Positions 33,512-41,972 are shown, numbered from the stretch's first letter. The stretch: DNA of 64,000 bases from Arthrobacter sp. H16F315 (GCF_024124825.1 NZ_JAMXSS010000005.1:33828-97827); one strand, 5' to 3'. Notes: generated by a model not told the origin, from the letters alone. Made by a program: numbers and translations.

Positions 33512-34081
33512 TCACCTTGGCGGGAGATGCCGATAGAGGGTTGTGCGCGCCAGTCCAGTCTTGGTGACTATTTCGCGGATGGGCACGCCCTTGTCCCGGA
33601 GCATCAAGGCATGTTCGAGCTTGTCAGGATCCACAACGGAAGGACGTCCGGTGTGACGGCCATGGGCGGCAGCTACCGCCCGGGCATGGGAGGCCCGTTC
33701 AGCGGCGTAGGTGCGTTCCATTTCTGCGAAGAGGGCCAGCATGACGACGGCCAGCTGCGCCATCGGACTGTCCGGAGTCGATGTGTCGATTCGGAGAGGA
33801 TCGGCCAGTGTCCGGATCCCGACGCCACGTTCCTTTAATTCGTGAACCAGATTTAGCGTGTCCCGGACCGTCCGGCCTAACCGGTCGAGGGTGTGAACGA
33901 CAATCACATCTCCTGGGCGCGCCTGGCGCAGCGCTTCATGCAGCCCTGGACGGTCCCTGGTGGCCCCGGACTTCTTGTCTACGTAGACATGCTCACTGTC
34001 AATGCCGGCGGCCGCCAGGGCGTCCAGCTGCCGCGCCACGTCCTGTTTAGGCGTTGAAACCCTCGCATACCCGATATCCAT
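33512..34081 (-). CDS. Serine recombinase (resolvase/invertase family)
   Basis: This 189-aa protein starts at ATG 34081 with MDIGYARVSTPKQDVARQLD, which contains the catalytic Ser of YARVS. RPGLHEALRQARPGDVIVVH and LDRLGR follow, and the C-terminal HTH is present (GVPIREIVTKTGLARTTLYR). It matches small resolvases of Tn3- or Tn402-type elements in length. It may resolve plasmid multimers or belong to a lost transposon; 22-bp direct repeats lie 130 bp and 880 bp upstream. Confidence 0.92.
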   Translation of the reverse strand: MDIGYARVSTPKQDVARQLDALAAAGIDSEHVYVDKKSGATRDRPGLHEALRQARPGDVIVVHTLDRLGRTVRDTLNLVHELKERGVGIRTLADPLRIDTSTPDSPMAQLAVVMLALFAEMERTYAAERASHARAVAAAHGRHTGRPSVVDPDKLEHALMLRDKGVPIREIVTKTGLARTTLYRHLPPR

Positions 34082-34213
34082 TGATGCACCGTACCTAAAT
34101 TCGCTGTCGTTACGGTTGAATATGGCGACCATTGTGGATTGAATTCCGGGACAATCAGATTACGCGCCGTTCTGCGTATTCAGATGCGAGGGGGAGTGTC
34201 CCACCCGGGGTGT

Positions 34214-34235
34214 CCCGGTTCTAAGGAAGTGAGAC
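34214..34235. repeat. 22-bp direct repeat A upstream of the resolvase
   Basis: The word CCCGGTTCTAAGGAAGTGAG plus AC matches 34961-34982 with three differences. It is preceded by GGGGTGT. The pair flanks the 169-aa membrane protein gene and may represent recombinase sites or transposon ends. Confidence 0.55.
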
Positions 34236-34312
34236 ATTTTTGTAGTACCTCTCATGCCGCCCACAATCCACGCAGTTGATGGCCGGCTAGGGGGGAGTAA
34301 GGGGAATGAGGA

Positions 34313-34822
34313 ATGATTCTGGACATGACACCAGTTCGTACCTCAACTCAGACTAATCAGACTAAAGAGAACCGGAAAGGCTTCGTGGCCTTGATCTCGA
34401 TTTCTGTTTTGACCTTCGTCGTCTTTGCGGTTATGGCCCAGCCACCTATAGCGAACTTCGTGGGAGCGATGTTCGTAGGAGTTGGAGGCATGCTGATGGT
34501 CGGGATTCGCTTTTTTCAGCAAAACGCTGCCAGGGCAGTTGAGGACGCCAAGGAAGCCAACCCAGACAAGGCTCCTGCATTAAAATCCCCGTGGGGCTCC
34601 CGCCCCATAACTGCCATGGTTGGCTGGGTGAAGCGGCCCTCATCCGCGGCGAGAAAAGCGGAGCGCGAACGCTTGAAGGCAGAAAAGAGCGAGGCGGCCG
34701 CAATTCAGAAGTCAGTCGAAGCCTTCGAAGACCTAGGGTTTGGCCTCTTGGGTCTCGGTGGTCTAATAGTCGCAGCAGCCGCCCTGCAAGGCTGTATTGA
34801 AGCAATTTTCGGAACTGTCTGA
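34313..34822 (+). CDS. Uncharacterised small membrane protein
   Basis: This protein of up to 169 aa starts at ATG 34313, or ATG 34325 with GAGGA upstream. There are two hydrophobic segments near the N-terminus (about residues 25-65), a basic cytoplasmic middle (RKAERERLKAEKSEAAAIQK) and a third span near the C-terminus. No family is recognised. It is bracketed by 22-bp direct repeats, suggesting that it is a passenger gene. Confidence 0.55.
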   Translation: MILDMTPVRTSTQTNQTKENRKGFVALISISVLTFVVFAVMAQPPIANFVGAMFVGVGGMLMVGIRFFQQNAARAVEDAKEANPDKAPALKSPWGSRPITAMVGWVKRPSSAARKAERERLKAEKSEAAAIQKSVEAFEDLGFGLLGLGGLIVAAAALQGCIEAIFGTV

Positions 34823-34960
34823 CGAACTCTGATGCCCGTAACCCGACGCGCCTGTTCCGCCGTTCGGATAGCGATTGCATAGGAGTCTTCGGACTCCAAC
34901 GATTCAGCGGCAACTCCGGGATGTGCCGATGTGGGTTCGCTAGGTCAGGCCGGCCCCTAT

Positions 34961-34982
34961 CCCAGTTCTAAGGAAATGGGAC
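34961..34982. repeat. 22-bp direct repeat B
   Basis: This is the partner of 34214-34235, in the same orientation, with CCCAGTTCTAAGGAAATGGG plus AC. The next 650 bp (34983-35640) contain no convincing gene. Confidence 0.55.
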
Positions 34983-35639
34983 GAAGAGATCTGAGGGAGT
35001 TGACCGGCCCTTGGTCGTAGTATCTGGGGCCGAAGGGCGAGTCAACGCAACTGCTACTTGCTTGGCATCCAGCTGTTCCAATCGTGCGTTGACCAGCTGC
35101 CAGATTGCCCGGGCTTACCCGGTGTCCCCAGGATGCCAGGCAGTCCTGGACGGCCGGCAACCCGGACGAACCTGGGGGATTCCGTGGGGTGCTGATGAAT
35201 GGTTCGCAGGGCTCACAGGATCGGGCGTCCGCTGGCGCGGCCGGCTGTTGGGCCCGGCCCCGACGTCGCAGAGCTCCGCCTTGCCCGGACCTGTTGTGTC
35301 TACGACGTTTTTTGGCTGCTGTCCTGACGGATTGTACGTGTCCGCTCCGGCCCGTCCAGCCCCTCCTAATTCGTCGCTGATTTCCTTCGGGAATTTCCCG
35401 CCCTTGCCCTTACGGGTAGACAGGCCTCCGTCGGCCACAGCTCCGCAAGCTTCGCCAGCAGCCAAAACAACGAGGGAGAGGAGACGCTGGCCGATCACCT
35501 AAACCGCCCCGCTCACCGGCAAACATTGTGGTCCGCGCCCGCACCCGTTTCCACCCGCTTGACAGACTGTGAGTCTTTACTTGGCTGGTCCGGGACCGGC
35601 TGGCAGGGTTGACGTTGGTCGCTCCGCCGTGGTTGTGAC

Positions 35640-35864
35640 TCATGACAAAACTGGCCCCCCCGCGGGTGCCTTGCCTATGAACTGTCCGGCTGCGACGGGG
35701 TGACCGGCGCCTGCCCGGCCCACCTCAGTGGCTTGATCAGAAGCATGCCCGACCTCGCGGGGTCGTGGCTCATCACAGGTATGCCCCGAAGTGATCCCTT
35801 TCCGGGTCGGCGCCGGTCGTCAGCGACCGGATCATCGCCCGTGCAAGGAAAGGAACCGGACGCT
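35640..35864 (+). ncRNA. IS110 left non-coding end, candidate bridge RNA region
   Basis: IS110-family elements of the IS110 group express a structured bridge RNA from the non-coding DNA upstream of the transposase. This stretch is GC-rich with several short inverted repeats (for example CGGGTCGGCGCC and CCGGTCGTCAGCGACCGG near 35810-35832). Exact element ends are not visible because the family lacks terminal inverted repeats. The RNA itself is inferred. Confidence 0.35.
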
Positions 35865-36932
35865 GTGAGCACCATTGTCGCGCATACTCATCCGTTCGTC
35901 ATCGGCGTGGATACCCACTCCAAAACTCACACCTACGCAGTCCTCACGGCGGCAGGTCAGCACCTCGGGACCGAGACGTTCCCGAACACTGCGGCGGGCC
36001 GTGCCCGCGCAATCTCCTGGGCCGGACGCCGCACCAGCGGTGTCGCCGACGCACTGTGGGTGATCGAGGGAGCCAACAGCTACGGTGCGCAGCTGGCGCG
36101 CAACGTCACCGACACCGGCTACCGTGTCGTCGAGGCCGCCCGCATGAGCGGTGGCCGGCGCGGGGTCGGCAAGTCCGACCCGCTCGACGCTCAGCGCATC
36201 GCCGCCACCGTGCTGTCCCTGCCAAGTGATCAACTGCGGATCCCGCGGCAGGATGAGGGCGTGCGTGCCGCCACACAGATCCTCCTGACCGCCCGCGACG
36301 AGCTCGCCGGGGAGCGCACCCGAGCAGTGAACGCGCTCACCGCCCTGTTACGCATCACCGACCTCGGCATTGACGCCCGCCGGCCCCTCGGCGCCCGTAC
36401 GATCGCCGAGGCCGCGCGCTGGCGCACCCGGGAAGAACCTCTCGCCACCGCAACCGCCCGCACCGAGGCGATCCGTCTGGCCAAGCGCGTCCTGGAACTG
36501 GACGCCGAGCTCGACCAGAACATGGCGCGCATCAGCGACCTCGTCGAAGCCAGCCCGGCCGCCGGGCTGCTTCAGAAGACCGGTATCGGCCCTGTCACAG
36601 CAGCCAGGACTCTCGTCGCGTGGTCTCACCCGGGCCGGATCAACAGCGAGGCCGCCTTCGCCGCGATCGCCGGCGTGAACCCCATCCCCGCATCCTCGGG
36701 CAACACCACACGGCACCGACTGAACCGTGGCGGAGACAGGCAACTCAACCGGGCGTTGAATGTCATCGCGATGGTCCGAATGGTCCACGACCCCGACACC
36801 CGCGCCTACGTCGACCGCCGACGCGCCGAAGGCAAGACCGACCGTGAGATCCGCCGCATCCTCAAGCGCTACCTCGCCCGTAGCATCTACCGACACCTCA
36901 ACACCGCACCAACCTCCAAAATTGGGGGTTGA
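35865..36932 (+). CDS. IS110-family transposase
   Basis: This 355-aa DEDD transposase starts with GTG 35865 after AAGGAAAGGA. The N-terminal RuvC-like domain begins FVIGVDTHSKTHTYAVLTAA with the first acidic residue. ALWVIEGANSYGAQLAR and SDPLDAQRIAA supply further acidic positions. The C-terminal transposase_20 domain has TGIGPVTAARTLVAWSHPGR and GVNPIPASSGNTTRHRLNRG with the catalytic Ser. It appears intact. The element lies directly upstream of the McrC-like fragment and may have helped truncate it. Confidence 0.93.
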   Translation: MSTIVAHTHPFVIGVDTHSKTHTYAVLTAAGQHLGTETFPNTAAGRARAISWAGRRTSGVADALWVIEGANSYGAQLARNVTDTGYRVVEAARMSGGRRGVGKSDPLDAQRIAATVLSLPSDQLRIPRQDEGVRAATQILLTARDELAGERTRAVNALTALLRITDLGIDARRPLGARTIAEAARWRTREEPLATATARTEAIRLAKRVLELDAELDQNMARISDLVEASPAAGLLQKTGIGPVTAARTLVAWSHPGRINSEAAFAAIAGVNPIPASSGNTTRHRLNRGGDRQLNRALNVIAMVRMVHDPDTRAYVDRRRAEGKTDREIRRILKRYLARSIYRHLNTAPTSKIGG

Positions 36933-37087
36933 CGAGATATAGAAGCTTCATAGAAGCGTCGGGGGAGAAGGGAACTGCCGGTCACCTAAGCCGCCCCACC
37001 CACGTGGAAGGAACACAACCATGAGCGACAGGAGGTCCCGCGAGCCCTACTCGGGAATGCCGACGGAGAGGGGCCCGCCTCCTAAAC

Positions 37088-37357
37088 GACTCGCATGCAA
37101 AGTACAAGAGACTCGGCGGCGTGCGTGGCGTCGACCGTGAGGACCTCTACCAGCTGCATGCGTACTCCTCGACGTTTGAAGCATCGATCGCAGCGCGGGC
37201 CTACCCGGCAACCAGCGCCGACCTTCCAATGGATGAGCGAAACACCCCGTGGCAGACCAGCAACAGGACGCTTTCGTTCCTAACTTTGCCGACCGAGAAG
37301 GATCGTTGCGTACCAAAGCTGGCGCAATGGCTCGGGAACTCTGATGCCTTGCGCTGA
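37088..37357 (+). pseudogene. C-terminal remnant of an McrC/DUF2357-like restriction component
   Basis: The frame reads HAKYKRLGGVRGVDREDLYQ followed by LHAYSSTFEA and ends GNSDALR. The AKYK...DREDLYQLHAY pattern is the nuclease core end of McrC-like proteins that assist McrB-type GTPases. No start codon or N-terminal part remains, and the DxE half of the nuclease motif is lost. About 155 bp upstream is the end of the IS110 transposase gene. A small ATG at 37121 lies inside the remnant and is unlikely to be used. Confidence 0.65.
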
Positions 37358-37525
37358 CCCGCCCGGCCAACCAGTCTCCACCGTGTAGAACGCTTCGTCG
37401 AGGGTGGGACTTTCTTTCGCCTAGTGTTTAGTCAAACCGATTGAAAAATGGTGTTCATCGATTCAGACGCTTGAATACGCCGGAAGACATAAGTAATCTG
37501 CTCGATCCAACCAAAGGAAAATTAC

Positions 37526-38053
37526 ATGGCTGAATCTAAACTTGTCCCGCAGAAGCCCACTGGAGCATTCATCGGCGCTAGCTGGGTTGCGTTGCTCATT
37601 GGAGTGTCGTCCTACCTCATCGGTCTTTGGAACGCAACGAGCATGGAGCTTAACGAGAAGGGATACTACTTCACGATCCTACTCTTCGGACTGTTCGCGG
37701 TAATCTCGATCCAAAAGACGATTCGAGATCGAGCTGAGGATATCCCAGTCACGAATATCTACTACGGCGTGGCATGGTTCTCCGTTATTGCGTCACTTTC
37801 GCTACTGGTCATCGGTCTTTGGAATGCGGATATGCTTCTGTCTGAGAAGGGCTTCTACGGTCTCGCCATGCTGATGTCTCTCTTCGGAGCTATCACCGTT
37901 CAGAAAAACGTGCGAGACATGGCAGTGTTTGCCGAAGTCGAGAAAACCGAGAACCCAAAGCGAAAGCTCTTCTCGGGTCAGGACATGCCTGCCGCACCGC
38001 CTGGGTCTACTAATCGCCCTAGCTCCAATCCGATCCTCGGCAGACCAGAATGA
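37526..38053 (+). CDS. yiaA: YiaA-like inner membrane protein
   Basis: This 175-aa protein has two YiaAB domains, each of two spans, in tandem: residues 15-65 (GASWVALLIGVSSYLIGLWN, KGYYFTILLFGLFAVISIQK) and 78-130 (GVAWFSVIASLSLLVIGLWN, KGFYGLAMLMSLFGAITVQK). The two repeats align clearly. A Pro-rich cytoplasmic tail follows. ATG 37526 follows AAAGGAAA. The family is of unknown function, sometimes stress-linked. A terminator follows at 38178. Confidence 0.85.
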   Translation: MAESKLVPQKPTGAFIGASWVALLIGVSSYLIGLWNATSMELNEKGYYFTILLFGLFAVISIQKTIRDRAEDIPVTNIYYGVAWFSVIASLSLLVIGLWNADMLLSEKGFYGLAMLMSLFGAITVQKNVRDMAVFAEVEKTENPKRKLFSGQDMPAAPPGSTNRPSSNPILGRPE

Positions 38054-38177
38054 GTTGAGGCTTTTAGGTATCGAGGCTGGTGTGTTTGCAGGCTGGGTTG
38101 TTGAGAAGATGATGCCCAACCCAGAAGATCGCCCTCCTAAGCCGGGAGCCGGACCAGCTTGATCTGGCACAACAAAG

Positions 38178-38206
38178 AAGAGGGACGACCTGCGGTCGTC
38201 CCTCTT
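38178..38206 (+). terminator. Rho-independent terminator after yiaA
   Basis: A 12-bp perfect stem (AAGAGGGACGAC with its complement) closes a 5-nt loop, and the descending arm runs into TTTCTT. It lies about 125 bp after the yiaA stop. Confidence 0.8.
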
Positions 38207-38427
38207 TCTTATTCAGTTCGAAAGGCTGACCCTCCTCCGCGGCCAAAGTCCTTCTCGCGTGCAGAGCCGCGCGGCGCCTTGGCGAGTCCCCGTGAGGGTC
38301 TTCTTCAGAAGGGATGACGACCTCCCTTCCCACATTCGGAGCGGACTTTCGTGATCAGGCCCCGTTGCAGGCTCCAAAGCACCCGGGGTCTGCTGCCAGG
38401 ACGTACCTGCGGAATGACCACGCCAGC

Positions 38428-38641
38428 TGTCATTTTCAGAAGCTGACTGCACTGACTTCCCGTGATTTCGGGGTAGTGCAGATGACTTCTGAACACTGGC
38501 TGCTCGATACTCCTCTGCACTAACGCCGCTTCTGCTCGATACTCACCTGCATAAAGGTCACTTCGGCCCGGCACTCCGCCGCCCAGTGGCTTAGTGCAGA
38601 GGACTCCTGACATTCAGTGCAGACGACTTCTGAAACTGACA
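38428..38641. mobile_element. 214-bp element with Tn402/Tn5053-like terminal inverted repeats
   Basis: The left end TGTCATTTTCAGAAGCTGAC(TGCAC) and the right end, read in reverse TGTCAGTTTCAGAAGTCGTC(TGCAC), match each other in 20 of 25 positions. They closely resemble the 25-bp IRi/IRt of Tn402-class transposons and class 1 integrons. Further GTGCAGA-GACT-CTGA words at about 38476 and 38594 resemble the subterminal iterons of that family. No tni genes lie inside, so it is a mini-element or an end-only remnant. Flanking 5-mers (CCAGC, CTACC) do not match. I see no gene in the surrounding 38207-38788. Confidence 0.65.
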
Positions 38642-38788
38642 CTACCGCCACTTTGCTGACGGCCTGACGTCCCGCTATTCGCACTAAATTCAGCGGAAAA
38701 ACCCCTAAAACACCGGCAAAAGAGCTATCCATTCAGTTGAATGATTGTTAGAATTGGAGTAGCAAGTCAGCCAGCCGAACCTAACTGA

Positions 38789-39712
38789 GAACGTGTTGGG
38801 AAAGGGCTCATTTTGGTGTTCCTGGCTGCCAGGGGCGGCGTCCGGAGGCCGGGGCCAGCCGCCGGGCCATCAGGCCGATCATGGCCCACTTGACCATCGC
38901 CTCGGCATGGGCGGGAAGCCGTTCGTAGTCATGGCCCAGGCGGCGGCAGCGGACCAGCCAGGACAGGGTCCGCTCCACCACCCAGCGCCGGGGCAGGACC
39001 TCGAAGGTGCGCTGGCCCTCGGGCTTCTTCACGATCTGCACGGTGATCCGCAGCAGGCGGCGGGCCAATTCCACACACCTGCCGGCGTAGCCCCCGTCGG
39101 CCCACACCAACACGATCGAGGGCATCTTCATCCGGGCCTTGTCCAGGACCAGGCGCCCGCCGTCACGGTCCTGCAGGCTCGCCGCGGTGACCAGCACGAC
39201 GACCAGCAGGCCGAGGGTGTCGACAACCACATGCCGCTTCCTGCCGTTGACCTTCTTGCCTGCGTCGTACCCGCGCGATCCCTTGCCCACGGTGTCGGCG
39301 CCCTTGACCGACTGGGCGTCGACGATCCCGGCCGAGGCCATCGGGTCCCGCCCGGCCGCATCCCGGGCGGCAGCACGCAGCGCGTCGTGGATCCGGTCGG
39401 TCGTGCCGTCTGCGTTCCAGCGTTTGAAGTACCAGTACACGGTGTCCCAGGGCGGAAAGTCATGGGGCATCATCCGCCAGGCGCACCCGGTCCGGTCCAC
39501 GTACAGGATCGCCTCCACGATCCGCCTGCGTGGATGGACCGCGGGCCGGCCCCCGGTCTTGACCGGGACCATCGGCGCGATCAGCGCCCACTGTTCATCG
39601 GTCAGATCCGAAGGATAGGGGCGCGGAGTTGAAGCATCCTTCATATTCCAATGCTGGACCCGTCGCCCGGTTCAGTCACCGGTAAGAGACCGACAACTTT
39701 CCCAACACGTTC
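38789..39712 (-). mobile_element. IS5-family insertion sequence, copy 2
   Basis: This 924-bp element has terminal repeats GAACGTGTTGGGAAAG on both ends and one transposase gene on the minus strand. It is related to, but not identical with, the 18411-19327 copy. Flanking triplets are TGA and TAA, so a clean target duplication is not seen. Both copies point the same way and divide the circle into two arcs. Confidence 0.88.
38808..39644 (-). CDS. IS5-family DDE transposase
   Basis: This 278-aa protein begins MKDASTPRPYPSDLTDEQWA. The domain order matches the copy at 18430-19263: DUF4096-like N-terminus, then a DDE core with IVDAQSVKG, LVWADGGYAG and the Glu of VVERTLSWLVRCRRLGHDYE. The two proteins differ at scattered positions throughout, so the elements entered separately or diverged long ago. 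The frame is intact. Confidence 0.93.
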   Translation of the reverse strand: MKDASTPRPYPSDLTDEQWALIAPMVPVKTGGRPAVHPRRRIVEAILYVDRTGCAWRMMPHDFPPWDTVYWYFKRWNADGTTDRIHDALRAAARDAAGRDPMASAGIVDAQSVKGADTVGKGSRGYDAGKKVNGRKRHVVVDTLGLLVVVLVTAASLQDRDGGRLVLDKARMKMPSIVLVWADGGYAGRCVELARRLLRITVQIVKKPEGQRTFEVLPRRWVVERTLSWLVRCRRLGHDYERLPAHAEAMVKWAMIGLMARRLAPASGRRPWQPGTPK

Positions 39713-39741
39713 TAAGAGTGATACGAAACCGAGGACTGAAA

Positions 39742-40017
39742 ATGACTCTCACCATCTACACCAAGCCCGCCGGATGCTTTGGCTGCACCAAGACCAAGCA
39801 GAAGTTCGCAGAGGCCGGCATTGCCTTCCATGAAGTGGATGTCACCACCAACCCGGCAGCCTTCGAGTACATCACCGAAGAGCTCGGCTACTCCCAGGTC
39901 CCCGTCGTCATCTATGACAAGGACGGCACCGAGAACCACTGGTCCGGCCTGAACCCGGCCAGGATCGATCAGATCATCAGCATCGAAGCAGTCACCGGCC
40001 GCGTCCGCGACGCCTGA
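39742..40017 (+). CDS. nrdH: NrdH-like glutaredoxin
   Basis: This 91-aa thioredoxin-fold protein has redox centre CFGC within TIYTKPAGCFGCTKTKQKFA and cis-Pro segment SQVPVVIYD. ATG 39742 gives the conserved N-terminus. NrdH proteins reduce class Ib ribonucleotide reductase. Here no nrdE/F genes are present, so it may support host nucleotide reduction during plasmid transfer or serve another reductase. It begins 29 bp after the IS copy 2 end and is followed 54 bp later by ssb. Confidence 0.85.
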   Translation: MTLTIYTKPAGCFGCTKTKQKFAEAGIAFHEVDVTTNPAAFEYITEELGYSQVPVVIYDKDGTENHWSGLNPARIDQIISIEAVTGRVRDA

Positions 40018-40071
40018 ACAAACCCCCACCGGAACCGCCAGAACGAAACCAGCAGAGAAGGAACGAAACCA

Positions 40072-40434
40072 ATGTCAGGCGAAACCAGCATCACCGTCAT
40101 CGGCAACCTCACCAACGACCCCGAACTGCGTTTCACCCCGGGAGGATCCGCGGTCGCGAACTTCACCATCGCCTCCACGCCCGGCATGTTCGACCCGGCC
40201 TCCAAAGAGTGGGAGGACGGTGAAACTTTGTTCCTGCGTGCCACGGTCTGGCGCGAAGCGGCGGAGTACGCCGCCGCCTCCCTGGCCAAGGGCAGCCGCG
40301 TCGTCGCCACCGGCCGGCTCAAGCCCCGGTCGTATGAGACGAAGGCGGGGGAGAAGCGCACTGTGATCGAACTCGAGGTCGACGAGATCGGCCTGTCCCT
40401 CCGCTACGCGGCCGTCCCCCCGGGGGTTCACTAA
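40072..40434 (+). CDS. ssb: Single-stranded DNA-binding protein, C-terminus frame-disrupted
   Basis: The 120-aa frame contains the OB-fold of bacterial SSB ([20 protein letters not shown], then [20 protein letters not shown]). It ends abruptly at VPPGVH. In the -1 frame the coding pattern continues to 40615 with [20 protein letters not shown] and YADDDPWFG. Shortening the C6 run (about 40419-40424) to C5 would fuse both parts into one protein of about 180 aa. A sequencing error in the homopolymer is the likely cause, though the run is present only once in this window and cannot be cross-checked. Plasmid SSBs coat single strands during conjugation and replication. Confidence 0.85.
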   Translation: MSGETSITVIGNLTNDPELRFTPGGSAVANFTIASTPGMFDPASKEWEDGETLFLRATVWREAAEYAAASLAKGSRVVATGRLKPRSYETKAGEKRTVIELEVDEIGLSLRYAAVPPGVH

Positions 40435-40607
40435 AAGTGAAGGGTCTTCCGGTGCGGACCCGGGTCCGGAGAGTGCGGTAAATGGAGGCATTCACCCGGC
40501 GGACGGGTTCGCCATCAGCGCGCGGGAGTACGCCGATGATGACCCCTGGTTCGGTCTGGACGCAAACCCGGGCGGCCGGATTAACACCACGGACCGGGAG
40601 GTGTCCG

Positions 40608-40865
40608 GTGCCTAAAAAGATCGCCGCCTTCACCCCGTACTTCACCGGGGAGGAAGCCGGGCAGGTCCGTGCCGCGTTCCTGGCCGCGGGGCACCTGGAA
40701 GGGGATGCGAGCGTGTCGGACTTCATCGTGCGGGCCACCCTGCGGGAAGTGAAGCGGCTGCAACGCAAGCACAACGGCGGCCGGACATGGGAGCCGGTTC
40801 CGGCCGGCGGGCTGCGGCGCGGGCAGCGCACGAAAGATGAACTGCTGCACCGGATTGAGGGCTGA
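40608..40865 (+). CDS. Small plasmid protein, RHH/MobC-like pattern
   Basis: This 85-aa protein starts with GTG 40608, overlapping the restored end of ssb by eight bases. The sequence (KKIAAFTPYFTGEEAGQVRA, later SDFIVRATLREVKRLQRKHN) has the strand-helix-helix layout of small plasmid DNA-binding proteins. No family is certain. It is followed five bases later by an excisionase-like gene, so ssb and these two genes probably form one operon. Confidence 0.55.
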   Translation: MPKKIAAFTPYFTGEEAGQVRAAFLAAGHLEGDASVSDFIVRATLREVKRLQRKHNGGRTWEPVPAGGLRRGQRTKDELLHRIEG

Positions 40866-40870
40866 CCGCC

Positions 40871-41164
40871 ATGGCACGTGACTGTGAGGATGCAGCGGTT
40901 GTGCCGGACCCGGAATGCCCCGGAGTACAGTTCCCGCGGATGCTGACGCCCGCCCGGGGGAAGGAGATCCTGAACGTGGGAATGCCGGCCATTTACGCGC
41001 TGCTGGCCTCCCAGGATCTGCGCGGTGTACAGCTCGGTGGCCGGCGTGTGTGGCGGGTCAGTGACGAGGACCCCGTCGCGTACCTGGAACGGGCATGTAC
41101 AGAAACGCAGGACCGTATCGCCGCCGGCACCATGGAGGCCGCGCCCGGCGGGGACGGGGACTAA
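40871..41164 (+). CDS. Excisionase-like HTH protein
   Basis: This 97-aa protein has a MerR/excisionase-type winged HTH (MLTPARGKEILNVGMPAIYA, then LGGRRVWRVSDEDPVAYLER). Such proteins bend DNA for recombinases or act as small regulators. No integrase gene is present, so a regulatory role is more likely. The following 41165-41642 has no convincing gene; it includes a short tandem repeat of GGGACGCCCC at about 41430-41456. Confidence 0.65.
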   Translation: MARDCEDAAVVPDPECPGVQFPRMLTPARGKEILNVGMPAIYALLASQDLRGVQLGGRRVWRVSDEDPVAYLERACTETQDRIAAGTMEAAPGGDGD

Positions 41165-41642
41165 AAGTACGACCGCGCGGCCGTTCCCTGAAGCTTCCGC
41201 CGGCAGCGTTTGTCCGACAGCCGATATTAACCAGCCATGTTCCCACCAGCAGCGTCCAGGGATCGCCACCTGGGTATCAACCAGGACGCCATCAAGGCGC
41301 CCGCCGCGGCCACTCCGGACCTCGACTGACCGGCTCCGGGCAGCGCACCCTCCGGGGCTGGAGGGCCGGGACAAGGACGCCATGCCGGGCGCCGCTTCGA
41401 CCATTGCCAATGCCTGAGCATCACACCCCGGGACGCCCCGGGACGCCCCGGGACGGGCCGGATGACTGGACGCAAAGGCAGCCCCGGGCAGGCACTGGCC
41501 GTCACGGAAACGTGGCGGCCATTCCTGCGTCCAGGGGGTCCTGGGAGGCGTGCGGTGTGGTCCGGAGCTGAGACAGCCGGCCCCGTCTTCTGGCGGAACG
41601 GGGACGGCTGTGATGGGCCCCGGGGAACGGTCCCGGTTTCTG

Positions 41643-41963
41643 CTACCCCTGTTCGATGGAAGCTTCCAGGGGGTCCCCGTGGGGCGGGGTGGCGGTGGTG
41701 GCTGCGGTGGTGCGTGCGGCTGCCTTGCGGCGGCGGCCGGCCGCGGCGGGTTCGAGTCCGAGTTTTTTGAGTTCCTCGGCGCTCCAGCCGTCTTTGGTGG
41801 CGCGCACGTAGGCGCGGTTGGCGTGGCGTTCGGCGTTGGTGAGTTGTTCTGTCAGGTCGGCCACGCGCTGGCGTGCGGTGACCAGGTCGGTGACGGATTC
41901 GATGCGGGAGTCCAGCAGTGCGCGGGCCTGGTTGCGGGTGGATTCAATGTCGTGGTTTGCCAT
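41643..41963 (-). CDS. Coiled-coil hypothetical protein
   Basis: This 106-aa protein is predicted to be a long helix or coiled coil over residues 1-60 (TDLVTARQRVADLTEQLTNA), with a basic Ala/Thr-rich tail. It starts at ATG 41963. It lies nine bases beyond the stop of the excisionase-like gene 41973-42212 on the same strand. I recognise the type from actinobacterial mobilisation regions but know no function. Confidence 0.6.
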   Translation of the reverse strand: MANHDIESTRNQARALLDSRIESVTDLVTARQRVADLTEQLTNAERHANRAYVRATKDGWSAEELKKLGLEPAAAGRRRKAAARTTAATTATPPHGDPLEASIEQG

Positions 41964-41972
41964 GGTCCAACC

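Noticed and set aside
35115..35498. 127-codon minus-strand frame between repeat B and the IS110 element
   Set aside because: Composition is low-complexity and no start signal or family pattern is visible.
41427..41457. Three tandem copies of a 10-bp unit (GGGACGCCCC)
   Set aside because: Too short and too GC-biased to treat as an iteron array or CRISPR; kept only as a note in the excisionase entry.
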